Below, piece by piece: positions 40,789 through 49,478 of a stretch of DNA of 64,000 nt. The notes beneath the pieces were generated by a model that had not been told where the DNA came from, searched no databases, and saw only the letters and a list, made by a program, of their open reading frames with translations. Location: assembly GCA_000433475.1 (NCBI GenBank), contig HF993110.1, positions 124,001-188,000 on the forward strand. The letters are read 5' to 3'. Each line of letters opens with the position of its first letter. Within the stretch, counting starts at the first letter, position 1. Position numbers and translations under genes: made by a program. The DNA is from Mycoplasma sp. CAG:956. GTDB taxonomy: Bacteria > Bacillota_I > Bacilli_A > RF39 > UBA660.

Positions 40789-43620
40789 ATGAAAAATGAT
40801 AAAATTATAATAAGGGGAGCAAGAGAAAATAACTTAAAAAACATTGACTTAGATTTACCAAAAAATTCACTAATCGTTATGACCGGGGTATCCGGTTCCG
40901 GTAAGTCTTCTCTAGCCTTTGATACCATATATGCCGAGGGTCAAAGAAGGTTTGTTGAAAGCTTATCAAGTTATGCTCGCCAGTTCTTAGGAGGCAGTGA
41001 AAAGCCAGATGTAGATTCTATTGAAGGATTAAGCCCAAGTATTGCTATTGACCAAAAAACTACTAATAATAATCCCCGTAGTACAGTTGGTACTGTAACT
41101 GAAATTTATGATTATTTAAAATTGTTGTATGCTCGTATTGGTACACCATATTGTCCAAATCATCATACCCCAATCGTTCATCAAAGCATTGAAGAAATGA
41201 CTAATAAAGTTATGAACATGCCAGAAGGTACTAAATTAGAAATAATGGCTCCTATCGTTCGTAATGAAAAAGGAACACATAAAGATATTTTAGATGACTT
41301 AAGAAAAGAAGGGTATTCCAGAGTAAGGGTTAATGGCACTGTTTATGGTTTGGATGAAGAAATTACTTTAGAGAAAAATGTTAAAGATAGTATTGAAGCA
41401 GTTGTTGATAGAATTGTTTTAAGTCCAAGTGAACGTTCACGTGTCTTCGAAGCTATTGAGACTTCAACAAAACTTGCTGATGGTATGGTTTTAATTCATG
41501 TTATTGACGGTGAAGAAATTTTATGGAGTGAAAAATTTGCCTGTATTGAATGTAATTATTCCCTACCAGACTTAGAACCTAACATGTTTTCCTTCAATGC
41601 CCCATTTGGAGCTTGCCCAGAATGTAAAGGTTTAGGCTTTAAAACTGCTATTAGTGAAGACTTACTTGTACCTGATAAAACACTTTCTATTAATGAAGGA
41701 GCTATTCAAACTTTAAAAGATGATACTAATATCTTCTATACTAATGTTAAGACAGCTTGTGATTATTATCATATTGATATGAATAAACCTTATAAAGAAC
41801 TAACTAAAAAAGAAAAGAAAATTCTTCTTTATGGTAGTGATGAACCATTACAATTTGAATATACTGCTAAAAATGGTAATAAAAGATTTACTACCGATTA
41901 CTATGAAGGCATTATTACTAATTTAGAACGTCGTTATATTGAAACATCTTCAAGTTGGATAAGAGAATGGCTAGATAATTATATGATGGAACTAACATGT
42001 CCAGTATGTCATGGTGCCCGTTTAAAAGAAGGCATTCTAAATGTTTTCATTAATCAAAAAAATATCTATGAAATGACCCAAATGAGTATTGGTAATTTAC
42101 TAGAATTTATTAGAAATCTAAAATTAACTAAAGAACAGCAAGAAATTAGTAAATTAATTATTAAAGAAATTATAAATCGCTTAGAATTCTTAAAAAATGT
42201 GGGTTTAGATTATTTAACTTTAGATAGAATGGCTGGAACTTTATCAGGAGGTGAACTCCAAAGAATTCGTCTAGCTACTCAAATCGGTAGTCGTCTTAGT
42301 GGTGTCTTATATGTCCTAGATGAACCAAGTATTGGGTTGCATCAAAGAGATAATGATAAATTAATTCGTTCTTTAAAAGAAATGGTTAGTTTAGGTAATA
42401 CTTTAATAGTGGTTGAACATGACAGCGATACTATGTTAGCTAGTGATTACTTAGTAGATATTGGACCTCGTGCTGGTAAAGAAGGTGGAAGGGTTATGGC
42501 TGCTGGTACTCCAGAAGAAGTCATGAAAAATCCAAACTCTTTAACTGGTAAGTACCTATCTGGCAAGTACTTTATTCCTATTCCTAAAGAAAGAAGAAAA
42601 GGTAATGGTAAGTTCTTGGAGATAATCGGCGCTACTGAGCATAATTTAAAAAATATTGATGTCAAAATACCTCTAGGCAAGTTTGTTTGTGTAACTGGTG
42701 TATCTGGTTCTGGTAAGAGTTCCTTAGTAAATGAAATTCTTTATAAATCAGTATTTAAAAATATTTATCCAAAATCCAAAGTTTTTCCAGGCAAATGTAA
42801 GAAGATTAAAGGTATAAATGAAATTGATAAAGTTGTTCAAATTTCCCAAGACCCAATCGGCCGTACCCCAAGAAGTAATCCTGCTACATATGTTGGCTTA
42901 TTTGACGATATAAGAGATTTACTAGCTCAAACCAAAGAAGCTAAAATTCGTGGCTTTGATAAAGGACGTTTTTCCTTTAATGTTAAAGGTGGACGTTGTG
43001 AAGCTTGTTATGGGGATGGTGTTAAGAAAATAGAAATGCACTTCTTACCAGATGTTTATGTTCCTTGTGAAGTTTGCCATGGAACTCGCTATAATAAAGA
43101 TACTTTAAATATTCGCTACAAGGGTAAGAATATCGCTGATATTTTGAAAATGCGTGTGGAAGAAGCCCAAGAATTCTTTAGTAATGTTCCAAAAATAAAG
43201 AGTACTTTAGATATTATGATGGATGTTGGTTTATCATATGTTGAATTAGGCCAAGGTGCTCCAACTTTATCTGGCGGTGAAGCTGGTCGTGTTAAATTAG
43301 CTAAAGAATTACAAAAGAAACCTACTGGCAAGAGTTTATTCATTTTAGATGAACCTACTACAGGTCTTCATATTGATGATATTAAAAAGCTATTAGTTAT
43401 TTTACAAAGAATAGTTGACAACGGAGATACCGTTGTCGTTATCGAACACAATTTAGATGTTATAAAAGTAGCTGACTATATTATCGATTTAGGTCCAGAA
43501 GGCGGGGCTTTAGGTGGAAAGATAGTATGTACGGGAACTCCAGAAGAAGTTGCTGAAAATCCTAACTCATATACAGGTCAATATTTAAAGAAATATTTAA
43601 TCGATAAATATCGTATCTAA
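40789..43620 (+). CDS. uvrA: excinuclease ABC subunit UvrA
   Basis: A 943-residue UvrA, the damage-recognition ATPase of nucleotide excision repair. Two ABC modules: GVSGSGKSSLAFDTIYAEG near residue 35 and GVSGSGKSSLVNEIL near 640, with signatures LSGGELQRIRLA and LSGGEAGRVKLA. Zinc-binding Cys clusters are present (CIECNYSLP.. CPECKG; CEACYGDG.. CEVCHG). GGGTGAT precedes the ATG. It is 55 nt after the radical SAM gene and is followed by a terminator. Separate from uvrB. Confidence 0.97.
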   Translation: MKNDKIIIRGARENNLKNIDLDLPKNSLIVMTGVSGSGKSSLAFDTIYAEGQRRFVESLSSYARQFLGGSEKPDVDSIEGLSPSIAIDQKTTNNNPRSTVGTVTEIYDYLKLLYARIGTPYCPNHHTPIVHQSIEEMTNKVMNMPEGTKLEIMAPIVRNEKGTHKDILDDLRKEGYSRVRVNGTVYGLDEEITLEKNVKDSIEAVVDRIVLSPSERSRVFEAIETSTKLADGMVLIHVIDGEEILWSEKFACIECNYSLPDLEPNMFSFNAPFGACPECKGLGFKTAISEDLLVPDKTLSINEGAIQTLKDDTNIFYTNVKTACDYYHIDMNKPYKELTKKEKKILLYGSDEPLQFEYTAKNGNKRFTTDYYEGIITNLERRYIETSSSWIREWLDNYMMELTCPVCHGARLKEGILNVFINQKNIYEMTQMSIGNLLEFIRNLKLTKEQQEISKLIIKEIINRLEFLKNVGLDYLTLDRMAGTLSGGELQRIRLATQIGSRLSGVLYVLDEPSIGLHQRDNDKLIRSLKEMVSLGNTLIVVEHDSDTMLASDYLVDIGPRAGKEGGRVMAAGTPEEVMKNPNSLTGKYLSGKYFIPIPKERRKGNGKFLEIIGATEHNLKNIDVKIPLGKFVCVTGVSGSGKSSLVNEILYKSVFKNIYPKSKVFPGKCKKIKGINEIDKVVQISQDPIGRTPRSNPATYVGLFDDIRDLLAQTKEAKIRGFDKGRFSFNVKGGRCEACYGDGVKKIEMHFLPDVYVPCEVCHGTRYNKDTLNIRYKGKNIADILKMRVEEAQEFFSNVPKIKSTLDIMMDVGLSYVELGQGAPTLSGGEAGRVKLAKELQKKPTGKSLFILDEPTTGLHIDDIKKLLVILQRIVDNGDTVVVIEHNLDVIKVADYIIDLGPEGGALGGKIVCTGTPEEVAENPNSYTGQYLKKYLIDKYRI

Positions 43621-43645
43621 AAAATATAAATTATACTTATAAACA

Positions 43646-43693
43646 AAAATAGATATAAAATAACATTTCTTAGTCAATTAATATCTATTTTTT
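43646..43693 (+). terminator. intrinsic terminator after uvrA
   Basis: An 11-bp stem (43646-43656 with 43681-43691) with a 24-nt loop, then T. Confidence 0.65.
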
Positions 43694-43821
43694 AGCATCT
43701 TATCAAATAGTCATTAAATTTTGTTTATACTCGATAAGCACTTTTTCTATTAGCACCATTAAACTCATCTAGTAAAACTAATATGTTTTTGATATAATCA
43801 AGTGGAAGAAAAGAGGTAATT

Positions 43822-44634
43822 ATGAATCCAGTTCTATTTACTATTGGAAATTTTGAAATTAGATGGTATTCCGTCTTAATTTTAGTAGGGGTTATTTTAG
43901 GTTACATTATTGCTGAAAGAGAAGCAAAACGTTTTCGCTTTAATACAGATTTTCTCTTTAATATGTTTTTTTACGCATTAATATTTGGAATTATTGGTGC
44001 TAGACTTTATTATGTAGCATTTAACTGGAGCAATTATGCATCTAATCCAGTATCAATTCTTTATGTTTGGAAAGGCGGACTTGCTATTCATGGTGGAATT
44101 ATCGCTGGACTAATTACAATGTATTTATATTGCAAGAAATATAATGTTTCCTTGATTCGGGTTTTAGATTTTGTGTGTCCATCGTTAATTTTGGCTCAAG
44201 CTATTGGTCGCTGGGGCAACTTCTTTAATGGCGAAGCACATGGTCCTGCAACGACCTTACTTGCTCTTCAAAATAAACACATTCCTAATTTTATTATTAA
44301 GGGTATGCAAGTAAATGGTATTTATTATGAACCAACCTTCTTTTATGAATCATTGTGGTGTCTTTTAGGGTTTATTATTATGCTAATAATTCGCCGTTCT
44401 AAAAAAACTAAAATTGGAACTTTAACTGCAACTTATTTAATGTGGTATGGAGCTGGTCGCTTCTTTATTGAGGGCATGCGTACTGATTCTTTAATGCTTG
44501 GTGGTTTTAAAGTAGCTCAAATTGTTTCAGTAATTATGTTTATAATTGGGCTACTAGCAATTATGATTATTAGTCGTAAAGACCGTTATGAAGACTTATA
44601 TAATAATGAAGAAACCAAAGATATTCATTTTTAA
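43822..44634 (+). CDS. lgt: prolipoprotein diacylglyceryl transferase
   Basis: A 270-residue integral membrane enzyme that moves diacylglycerol from phosphatidylglycerol to the lipobox Cys of prolipoproteins. Hallmarks: G-G-L-A-I-H-G-G-I (with H-G-G), the Lgt signature GRWGNFFNGEAHG, and F-I-E-G-M-R-T-D-S-L near the C-terminus. Seven membrane helices. It acts on the several lipoproteins in this window. A TATAAT (43793-43798) lies 24 nt upstream. trxB follows 29 nt after. Confidence 0.95.
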   Translation: MNPVLFTIGNFEIRWYSVLILVGVILGYIIAEREAKRFRFNTDFLFNMFFYALIFGIIGARLYYVAFNWSNYASNPVSILYVWKGGLAIHGGIIAGLITMYLYCKKYNVSLIRVLDFVCPSLILAQAIGRWGNFFNGEAHGPATTLLALQNKHIPNFIIKGMQVNGIYYEPTFFYESLWCLLGFIIMLIIRRSKKTKIGTLTATYLMWYGAGRFFIEGMRTDSLMLGGFKVAQIVSVIMFIIGLLAIMIISRKDRYEDLYNNEETKDIHF

Positions 44635-44663
44635 AACCAAAAGAATTAAAGGAGACTGCAAAA

Positions 44664-45566
44664 ATGTATGATTTAATAATAGTAGGTTTAGGAGCTGCCG
44701 GAATAAGTGCTGCTATCTATGCTAAAAGAAGTAATCTAAAAGTTTTATGCTTGGAAAAAGGTATGCCGGGTGGTATCATTAATTATATTGATAAAATTGA
44801 TAATTACCCAGCTTTACCTAACATCAGTGGTGCTGATTTTTCTTATAAGCTTTATGAACATCTAATTTCTTTAAATATAGAATATAAATTAGAAACAGTA
44901 TTGAATGTCTTTAAAGAGCAAAATACCTTTAAAGTTAAGACTAAAGAAGCAACTTATGAGACTAAAAAAGTAATTATAGCAAGCGGTCGTAAAGCTAGAA
45001 AATTAGGTTTAGCCAATGAGGAAAAATTCTTAGGACGAGGTATTAGCTATTGTGCGGTTTGCGACGGAGCCTTCTTTAAAAATCAAACCATTGCAGTTGT
45101 TGGTTCTGGTCGTTCTGCCGTTCAAGAAACACTATACTTATCTAGCTTTGCCTATAAAATTTATATGTTAATTAGAAAAGATAAGTTAAAAGTAGAAGAG
45201 CCATTACTTGAAAAATTAAAAGCTAAGAAAAATATTGAAATTATTTATAATACAACCGTAACTTCTTTAAATGGCGAAGAAAAATTATCCAGTCTAACCA
45301 TAAAAAAAGAAAATAAAGAAGAAAACTTAGAAGTATCAGGTTTATTTATTTATATTGGCTATGAACCTAATATTACTTATCTTAATAATTTTAATATTTT
45401 TGATAATGATGGTTACATTAAAGTAAATGCTAAATATGAAACAGAAATTCCTGGATTATATGCTGTTGGCGATAATGTCAAAAAGGACTATTATCAAATA
45501 ATTACTGCTATGTACGAAGGAACAGTGGCAGCCTTAAATGTAGCTGCTTCTCTAATTGAAAAATAA
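44664..45566 (+). CDS. trxB: thioredoxin reductase
   Basis: A 300-residue FAD/NADPH flavoprotein: GLGAAGISAAIYAKR FAD motif, redox pair C-A-V-C-D-G in the NADPH domain, GSGRSAVQE nucleotide motif, and C-terminal AVGDNVKKDYYQIITAMYEGTVAA. It keeps thioredoxin reduced. The core ATG-type sequence is normal in length (about 300-310). GGAGACTGC precedes the ATG. It is likely cotranscribed with lgt, a common pairing in Bacilli. Confidence 0.93.
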   Translation: MYDLIIVGLGAAGISAAIYAKRSNLKVLCLEKGMPGGIINYIDKIDNYPALPNISGADFSYKLYEHLISLNIEYKLETVLNVFKEQNTFKVKTKEATYETKKVIIASGRKARKLGLANEEKFLGRGISYCAVCDGAFFKNQTIAVVGSGRSAVQETLYLSSFAYKIYMLIRKDKLKVEEPLLEKLKAKKNIEIIYNTTVTSLNGEEKLSSLTIKKENKEENLEVSGLFIYIGYEPNITYLNNFNIFDNDGYIKVNAKYETEIPGLYAVGDNVKKDYYQIITAMYEGTVAALNVAASLIEK

Positions 45567-45626
45567 ATAAATTATTTAAAGTTATTAAGAACAGAAAAAT
45601 AAAAGTTGTAAACAGCTAAATCTTAG

Positions 45627-45635
45627 TTATCCACA
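45627..45635 (+). other. isolated perfect DnaA box
   Basis: TTATCCACA, the exact consensus for DnaA binding, lies in the 223-nt gap between trxB and mrnC. I see no second box or AT-rich unwinding cluster, so this is not evidence of an origin. Confidence 0.4.
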
Positions 45636-45679
45636 GAAAAAAAAGCAAATCAAAAATAATAAGAAGAAAATATCGAAAT

Positions 45680-45742
45680 AAAAGCACTAACAATAAAAAA
45701 AGAAAATGTAATTAAATTTGATCAATAAATGGTGCTTTTTTA
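45680..45742 (+). terminator. probable terminator with long loop
   Basis: AAAAGCACT (45680-45688) can pair with GGTGCTTTT (45731-45739), then T. The 42-nt loop makes it uncertain. Confidence 0.45.
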
Positions 45743-45789
45743 TTTTACATTTTAAATAAAGTGTGTTAATATTTGAAACGTGATGAATT

Positions 45790-46161
45790 ATGAAGAACCC
45801 TTTAGTATATGCCTATATTGGCGATTGCATTTATGAATTTTATATTCGTAAGTTTTTAGTAGAAGAAAAAATGTGCAAATTAAAAGAAATTCAACGTCGA
45901 AGCCTAAATTTCGTTAGTGCTAAAAGTCAAAGAAAAATCTACGAAGCTCTAAATACGCAAGGTTTTCTAACAAACGAAGAAGAAGAAATCGTTAAGTGGG
46001 GACGTAATGCCCATGGTGGCAAAGCTAAGCATACCGATATTGTAACTTATCGTATTGCAACCGGTCTTGAATGTTTAATTGGCTATTTATATTATCAAAA
46101 TAACTTAGAAAGAATTGAACAAATAATGAAGGAGGTCATTAAAAATGAAAGTATATGGTAA
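45790..46161 (+). CDS. mrnC: Mini-ribonuclease III
   Basis: A 123-residue RNase III catalytic domain without a dsRNA-binding domain, as in B. subtilis MrnC, which matures 23S rRNA ends. Conserved parts: LVYAYIGDCIYEFYIRKFL (catalytic Asp), QRRSLNFVSAKSQ, and GRNAHGGKAKHTDIVTYRIATGLECLIGYLY with the catalytic Glu. Starts after CGTGATG. It overlaps rlmB by 17 nt. In most Firmicutes cysS stands directly upstream; here it does not. Confidence 0.95.
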   Translation: MKNPLVYAYIGDCIYEFYIRKFLVEEKMCKLKEIQRRSLNFVSAKSQRKIYEALNTQGFLTNEEEEIVKWGRNAHGGKAKHTDIVTYRIATGLECLIGYLYYQNNLERIEQIMKEVIKNESIW

Positions 46162-46828
46162 AAATGTTTTAAATGAAGTATTATCAAACCCCAAAAAAAT
46201 AAAAAAACTTTACATGACTAGTAATATGAAAGATGAAAGAATAATGCAAAGTATTCGCAAGAACAAAATTCAATTTGAATCAGTTTCTCGTGAGACTATG
46301 GACAGAATGGTAAAAGGTAATCACCAAGGAATTATGGCAATAGTGGATGACTTTAATTATGCTGACTATAAATCAATGTATAATGAAGACTTAGTAGTTG
46401 TTTTAGACCATTTAGAAGACCCACACAATTTTGGTGCTATTATTCGTACTTGTGAAGCAGCAGGTGTTAAATCAATTATCATTCCAAAAGATCGTAGTGT
46501 TGATGTTAATGAAACTGTTATGAAAACATCAACTGGTGCTTTAGAGTATGTTAATATTGCTCGTGTTAATAACTTAGTAAAAACTATTAATGATTTTAAA
46601 GATAATGGCTTTTTTGTATATGGTGCAGAAGCTGCTGGCACTTTTAGTAAAACTTGCAATTATAGCGATAAAGTAGTTTTAGTAGTTGGAAGCGAAGGTT
46701 TTGGCTTATCACGTTTAGTACGAGAAAATTGTGATGAAATTGTTTCACTACCTATGAAAGGACATGTCAATAGTCTTAATGCCTCTGTTGCAGCGGCTAT
46801 TCTTATATATGACATTGCATTTCGTTAA
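46145..46828 (+). CDS. rlmB: 23S rRNA 2'-O-methyltransferase (TrmH/SpoU family)
   Basis: A 227-residue SPOUT enzyme: N-terminal substrate-binding domain (KVYGKNVLNEVL), then HLEDPHNFGAIIRTCEAAG, the VVGSEGFGLSRLVRENCD knot and V-N-S-L-N-A-S-V-A-A-A-I. It uses S-adenosylmethionine to methylate a 23S rRNA ribose; G2251 is the E. coli RlmB target. GGAGG lies inside mrnC. Its stop overlaps the sigma-factor start by one base. Confidence 0.92.
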   Translation: MKVYGKNVLNEVLSNPKKIKKLYMTSNMKDERIMQSIRKNKIQFESVSRETMDRMVKGNHQGIMAIVDDFNYADYKSMYNEDLVVVLDHLEDPHNFGAIIRTCEAAGVKSIIIPKDRSVDVNETVMKTSTGALEYVNIARVNNLVKTINDFKDNGFFVYGAEAAGTFSKTCNYSDKVVLVVGSEGFGLSRLVRENCDEIVSLPMKGHVNSLNASVAAAILIYDIAFR

Positions 46829-47463
46829 TGGGAAAAACTTATAAAGATACAAATGATGCAGAATTGCTTTTTATGGCTAACGAAGAAAGCGAAGATGCCA
46901 AAGATATATTATTTAAAAAGTATTACTATATTATTGAACAAGCCATGAGAAGATACGCAAAAATAATTGCTAAGTCTGGCATTGAATACAAAGATATTTA
47001 TCAGGAAGCTATGTTGGGATTTGCTGATGCCCTAGATAAATATAATGACAATAAAGAAACACAATTACCAACATTTATAACCTTATGTGTAAAAAGGCGC
47101 CTATCTAATCTTTTAAGAGCAGCAACTAATACTAAATCAAAATTTAATAAAGACATTTTGTCAATCGATTATGATTACGAAAATTACGATACTACTTTAA
47201 TTGATATAATAAGTGATGATAACAAAAATAATCCTTTAATAAATATTGCTACTAGAGAAAACTTAGAAGCAATCATAAATTCGTGTGAGGCAAAGTTATC
47301 TCCTTTTGAAACTAAAGTCTTTGACTTAATGATATTAGAATATGATTATAAACAAATAGCTGATGTTCTACATGAATCCCCTAAAAAAATCGATAATACG
47401 GCCCAACGTATTAGAAGAAAGATTAAAGATGTTGTTGATGTTCTTCAAATGGATAGTAAATAA
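46828..47463 (+). CDS. sigH: RNA polymerase sigma factor, SigH-like
   Basis: A 211-residue sigma-70 family factor. Region 2 is visible (SGIEYKDIYQEAMLGFADALDKYNDNKETQLPTFITLCVKRRLSNLLR) and region 4 as an HTH (LSPFETKVFDLMILEYDYKQIADVLHESPKKIDNTAQRIRRKI). Its position after mrnC-rlmB and before secE-nusG is the classic sigH locus of Firmicutes, where SigH drives competence or sporulation-entry genes. The gene name rests on position and layout. Translationally coupled to rlmB (TAATG). Confidence 0.85.
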   Translation: MGKTYKDTNDAELLFMANEESEDAKDILFKKYYYIIEQAMRRYAKIIAKSGIEYKDIYQEAMLGFADALDKYNDNKETQLPTFITLCVKRRLSNLLRAATNTKSKFNKDILSIDYDYENYDTTLIDIISDDNKNNPLINIATRENLEAIINSCEAKLSPFETKVFDLMILEYDYKQIADVLHESPKKIDNTAQRIRRKIKDVVDVLQMDSK

Positions 47464-47481
47464 ATTTTAAATAGTCTCAAA

Positions 47482-47532
47482 AAAAGTGTAATAATTAATT
47501 TGTTTTTACCAGTTAGTTATTACACTTTTAAT
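47482..47532 (+). terminator. strong intrinsic terminator
   Basis: A perfect 13-bp stem (47482-47494 with 47517-47529) with 22-nt loop and T-run; ends the mrnC-rlmB-sigH operon. Confidence 0.8.
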
Positions 47533-47575
47533 ATTTTAAGAACAGCTAAAAAATTCAAAAAATTACCAAAATCAC

Positions 47576-47604
47576 TTGCATTTTCTTAGGACTTATAGTA
47601 TATT
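47576..47604 (+). promoter_or_regulatory. secE-nusG promoter
   Basis: TTGCAT (47576-47581), 17-bp spacer, TATATT (47599-47604). Its leader contains ACGCA/TGCGT, a small hairpin followed by a T-rich stretch (about 47616-47642). Confidence 0.65.
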
Positions 47605-47663
47605 TTAGTTGTGATACGCAAGCAATATGCGTTTTTATTTTATAAAAATAAGAGGTGCTATAA

Positions 47664-47867
47664 ATGGCAAAAAAAGATACAAAGAAAAAAAGTAATAAAG
47701 AATCATATTTAAGCGGAGTAAAAGCAGAATTAAAGAAAATTAATTGGCCTAAATTCAAAGATATACTTAAGTATACCTTTGCGACAATTATCTTTTGCTT
47801 AATTCTAGCTGGTTTCTTCTCAATCTTAAATTTAATATTATCATTAATTAAGGGGGCATTAGTCTAA
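47664..47867 (+). CDS. secE: preprotein translocase subunit SecE
   Basis: A 67-residue, single-span SecE: basic N-terminus, the conserved amphipathic VKAELKKINWPKFKDI motif, then one membrane helix (about 40-60). It clamps SecY in the Sec translocon. GAGGTGC precedes the ATG. Its stop overlaps nusG (TAATG). rpmG, usually just upstream in Firmicutes, is absent. Confidence 0.95.
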   Translation: MAKKDTKKKSNKESYLSGVKAELKKINWPKFKDILKYTFATIIFCLILAGFFSILNLILSLIKGALV

Positions 47868-48400
47868 TGGAAAAAGAATGGTATGTTGTTAACACCTATA
47901 GTGGACATGAATATAAAGTTAAGGAAAAATTAGAATCTAAAATCGAATCAATGGGTCTACAAGATAATATTTTTAGAATTGTAATTCCTGAAACTACCGA
48001 AGTAGAAGTTAAAAATGGTGTTAAAAAAGAAAAACAAAAAAAGATGTTTCCTGGATACATTCTAGTTGAAATGAAAATGTCTGATGAATCTTGGTACATC
48101 GTTAGAAATACACCAGGTGTTACTGGTTTCATTGGCTCCAGCGGTAAAGGTGCTAAACCAACTCCATTATTACCTCAAGAAATTGATCGTATTTTAGCTG
48201 ATATGGGTATGAGTAGAGTAGAAACTCCTAAGGATTTAGCTGTTGGTACTAAAGTTAACATTATTGATGGACCATTCAAAGGTATGTCAGGTAGTGTTGA
48301 TACTCTTGATTTAGAAAACGGACGTTTAAATGTTTTAATCGATTTGTTCGGACAAGAAACTCCTGTTGAAGTTGAGTTGAATCAAGTTAGTCAAATGTAA
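47867..48400 (+). CDS. nusG: transcription termination/antitermination protein NusG
   Basis: A 177-residue NusG: N-terminal NGN domain (WYVVNTYSGHEYKVKEKLE; MFPGYILVEMKM; VRNTPGVTGFIG) and C-terminal KOW domain (VGTKVNIIDGPFKGMSGSV). It binds RNA polymerase and affects pausing, termination and coupling with translation. Cotranscribed and coupled with secE. Confidence 0.97.
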   Translation: MEKEWYVVNTYSGHEYKVKEKLESKIESMGLQDNIFRIVIPETTEVEVKNGVKKEKQKKMFPGYILVEMKMSDESWYIVRNTPGVTGFIGSSGKGAKPTPLLPQEIDRILADMGMSRVETPKDLAVGTKVNIIDGPFKGMSGSVDTLDLENGRLNVLIDLFGQETPVEVELNQVSQM

Positions 48401-48423
48401 TAAATAAAACTAAGAATAAAATT

Positions 48424-48470
48424 AAACTATAGAAAGATTTTCTCTAAGAGATATGTCTATAGTTTTTTTA
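48424..48470 (+). terminator. intrinsic terminator after nusG
   Basis: AAACTATAG (48424-48432) pairs with CTATAGTTT (48457-48465), with an inner TCTC/GAGA stem, then T-run. Confidence 0.8.
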
Positions 48471-48471
48471 T

Positions 48472-48668
48472 TTGTAATCATGCATAATCACAATCATAAT
48501 AATCAACCATCATTCAGTATTATAAATAAATTAAGCATTATCATCATAATTAACATAACAATCATTACTACTAATCATCAAACATTTCTATATTTTAACA
48601 ACTTATAAATGCTTGCAGCTGTCAAACGAAGTCGCCAAGAAAAAATTAAGGATATCGTCATTTTTAAC
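48472..48668. other. non-coding interval, ATCAT-rich
   Basis: About 200 nt without a gene. The first part repeats AATCAT/ATCAT words irregularly; a slightly more GC-rich patch follows near 48612-48640. No RNA family is recognised. The interval before rplK is 424 nt in all, including promoter and leader. Confidence 0.4.
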
Positions 48669-48697
48669 TTGATTTTTTATCGTTACTATGGTAGTAT
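48669..48697 (+). promoter_or_regulatory. rplK-rplA promoter
   Basis: TTGATT (48669-48674), 17-bp spacer, TAGTAT (48692-48697). Confidence 0.6.
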
Positions 48698-48744
48698 CAT
48701 TATCGATTACATATATTTATTACATTTTAACTATTACTTGATGA

Positions 48745-48805
48745 CTGTGTAACCATTAAGTGGAAGGGAAAGCGGAATGCCCACACCACTTACGCGACAA
48801 AATAT
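48745..48805 (+). promoter_or_regulatory. probable ribosomal-protein leader (L1-responsive)
   Basis: TAAGTGG (48757-48763) pairs with CCACTTA (48786-48792) around an internal loop rich in G and A (GGAAGGGAAAGCGG). Position and the stem with an asymmetric purine loop resemble the L1-binding leaders that let L1 repress rplK-rplA translation. It lies 30 nt before the L11 start. The family match is by resemblance only. Confidence 0.5.
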
Positions 48806-48824
48806 TTTATAGGAGGTGTTTTTC

Positions 48825-49421
48825 GTGGCTAAAGAAATCGTAAAACAAATTAAATTACAAATTCCAGCCGGCAAAGCAACACCAGCTCCTCCAGTAGGTA
48901 CTGTGTTAGGACCAGCAGGAATTAACTTACAAGATTTTTGCTCAAAATTTAATGATGCATCTAGAGACAAAATGGGAGACGTTCTTCCATGCGTTATCAC
49001 AATCTATGATGATAGATCATTCGATTTTGTATTAAAAACTCCACCAGCTCCATTCTTAATTAAGAAGGCTGCTAAAATTCAAAAAGGTAGCACTAAGGGA
49101 GCTAACGAAGTAGTTGCAACTTTAACTGTTGATCAGTTAAAAGAAATTGCTGAAACTAAATTACCTGATTTAAATTGCTATACATTAGAAGCTGCAATGA
49201 ACATTGTTGAAGGTACTGCTAGAAACATGGGCGTTGCAATCAAAGGCTTAAATGATAAAGAATTAGCTGAACAAGGTAAAGAAGCTGCATTAGAAGAAGC
49301 TGAAGCTGCAAAACGTGAAGCTGAATTAGAAGCTGCTGAAGAAGCAAATAAGAACGCAACTATCGGTGAAGTTGAAGTAATTAACGACAAATCTAAAGAA
49401 ACTGAAGAAGAAGAAAAGTAA
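48825..49421 (+). CDS. rplK: 50S ribosomal protein L11 with C-terminal extension
   Basis: A 198-residue L11. The N-terminal domain (VKQIKLQIPAGKATPAPPVGTVLGPAGIN) and C-terminal rRNA-binding domain (TVDQLKEIAETKLPDLN; ARNMGVAIKG) are complete by about residue 140, the usual full length. The remaining 57 residues are a Glu/Ala/Lys helix (E-E-A-E-A-A-K-R-E-A-E-L-E-A-A-E-E) followed by an acidic tail. GTG at 48825 is the start, with AGGAGG 8 nt upstream. L11 forms the GTPase-associated stalk base. Confidence 0.95.
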   Translation: MAKEIVKQIKLQIPAGKATPAPPVGTVLGPAGINLQDFCSKFNDASRDKMGDVLPCVITIYDDRSFDFVLKTPPAPFLIKKAAKIQKGSTKGANEVVATLTVDQLKEIAETKLPDLNCYTLEAAMNIVEGTARNMGVAIKGLNDKELAEQGKEAALEEAEAAKREAELEAAEEANKNATIGEVEVINDKSKETEEEEK

Positions 49422-49478
49422 TTACAAAATATAAAAAAATAATTCCGCTAATAAACCACAATTAGAAAGGAAATAAGT

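Noticed and set aside
45566..45790. Replication origin at the trxB-mrnC gap
   Set aside because: A single DnaA box is present without a cluster or neighbouring dnaA/dnaN, so an origin is not supported.
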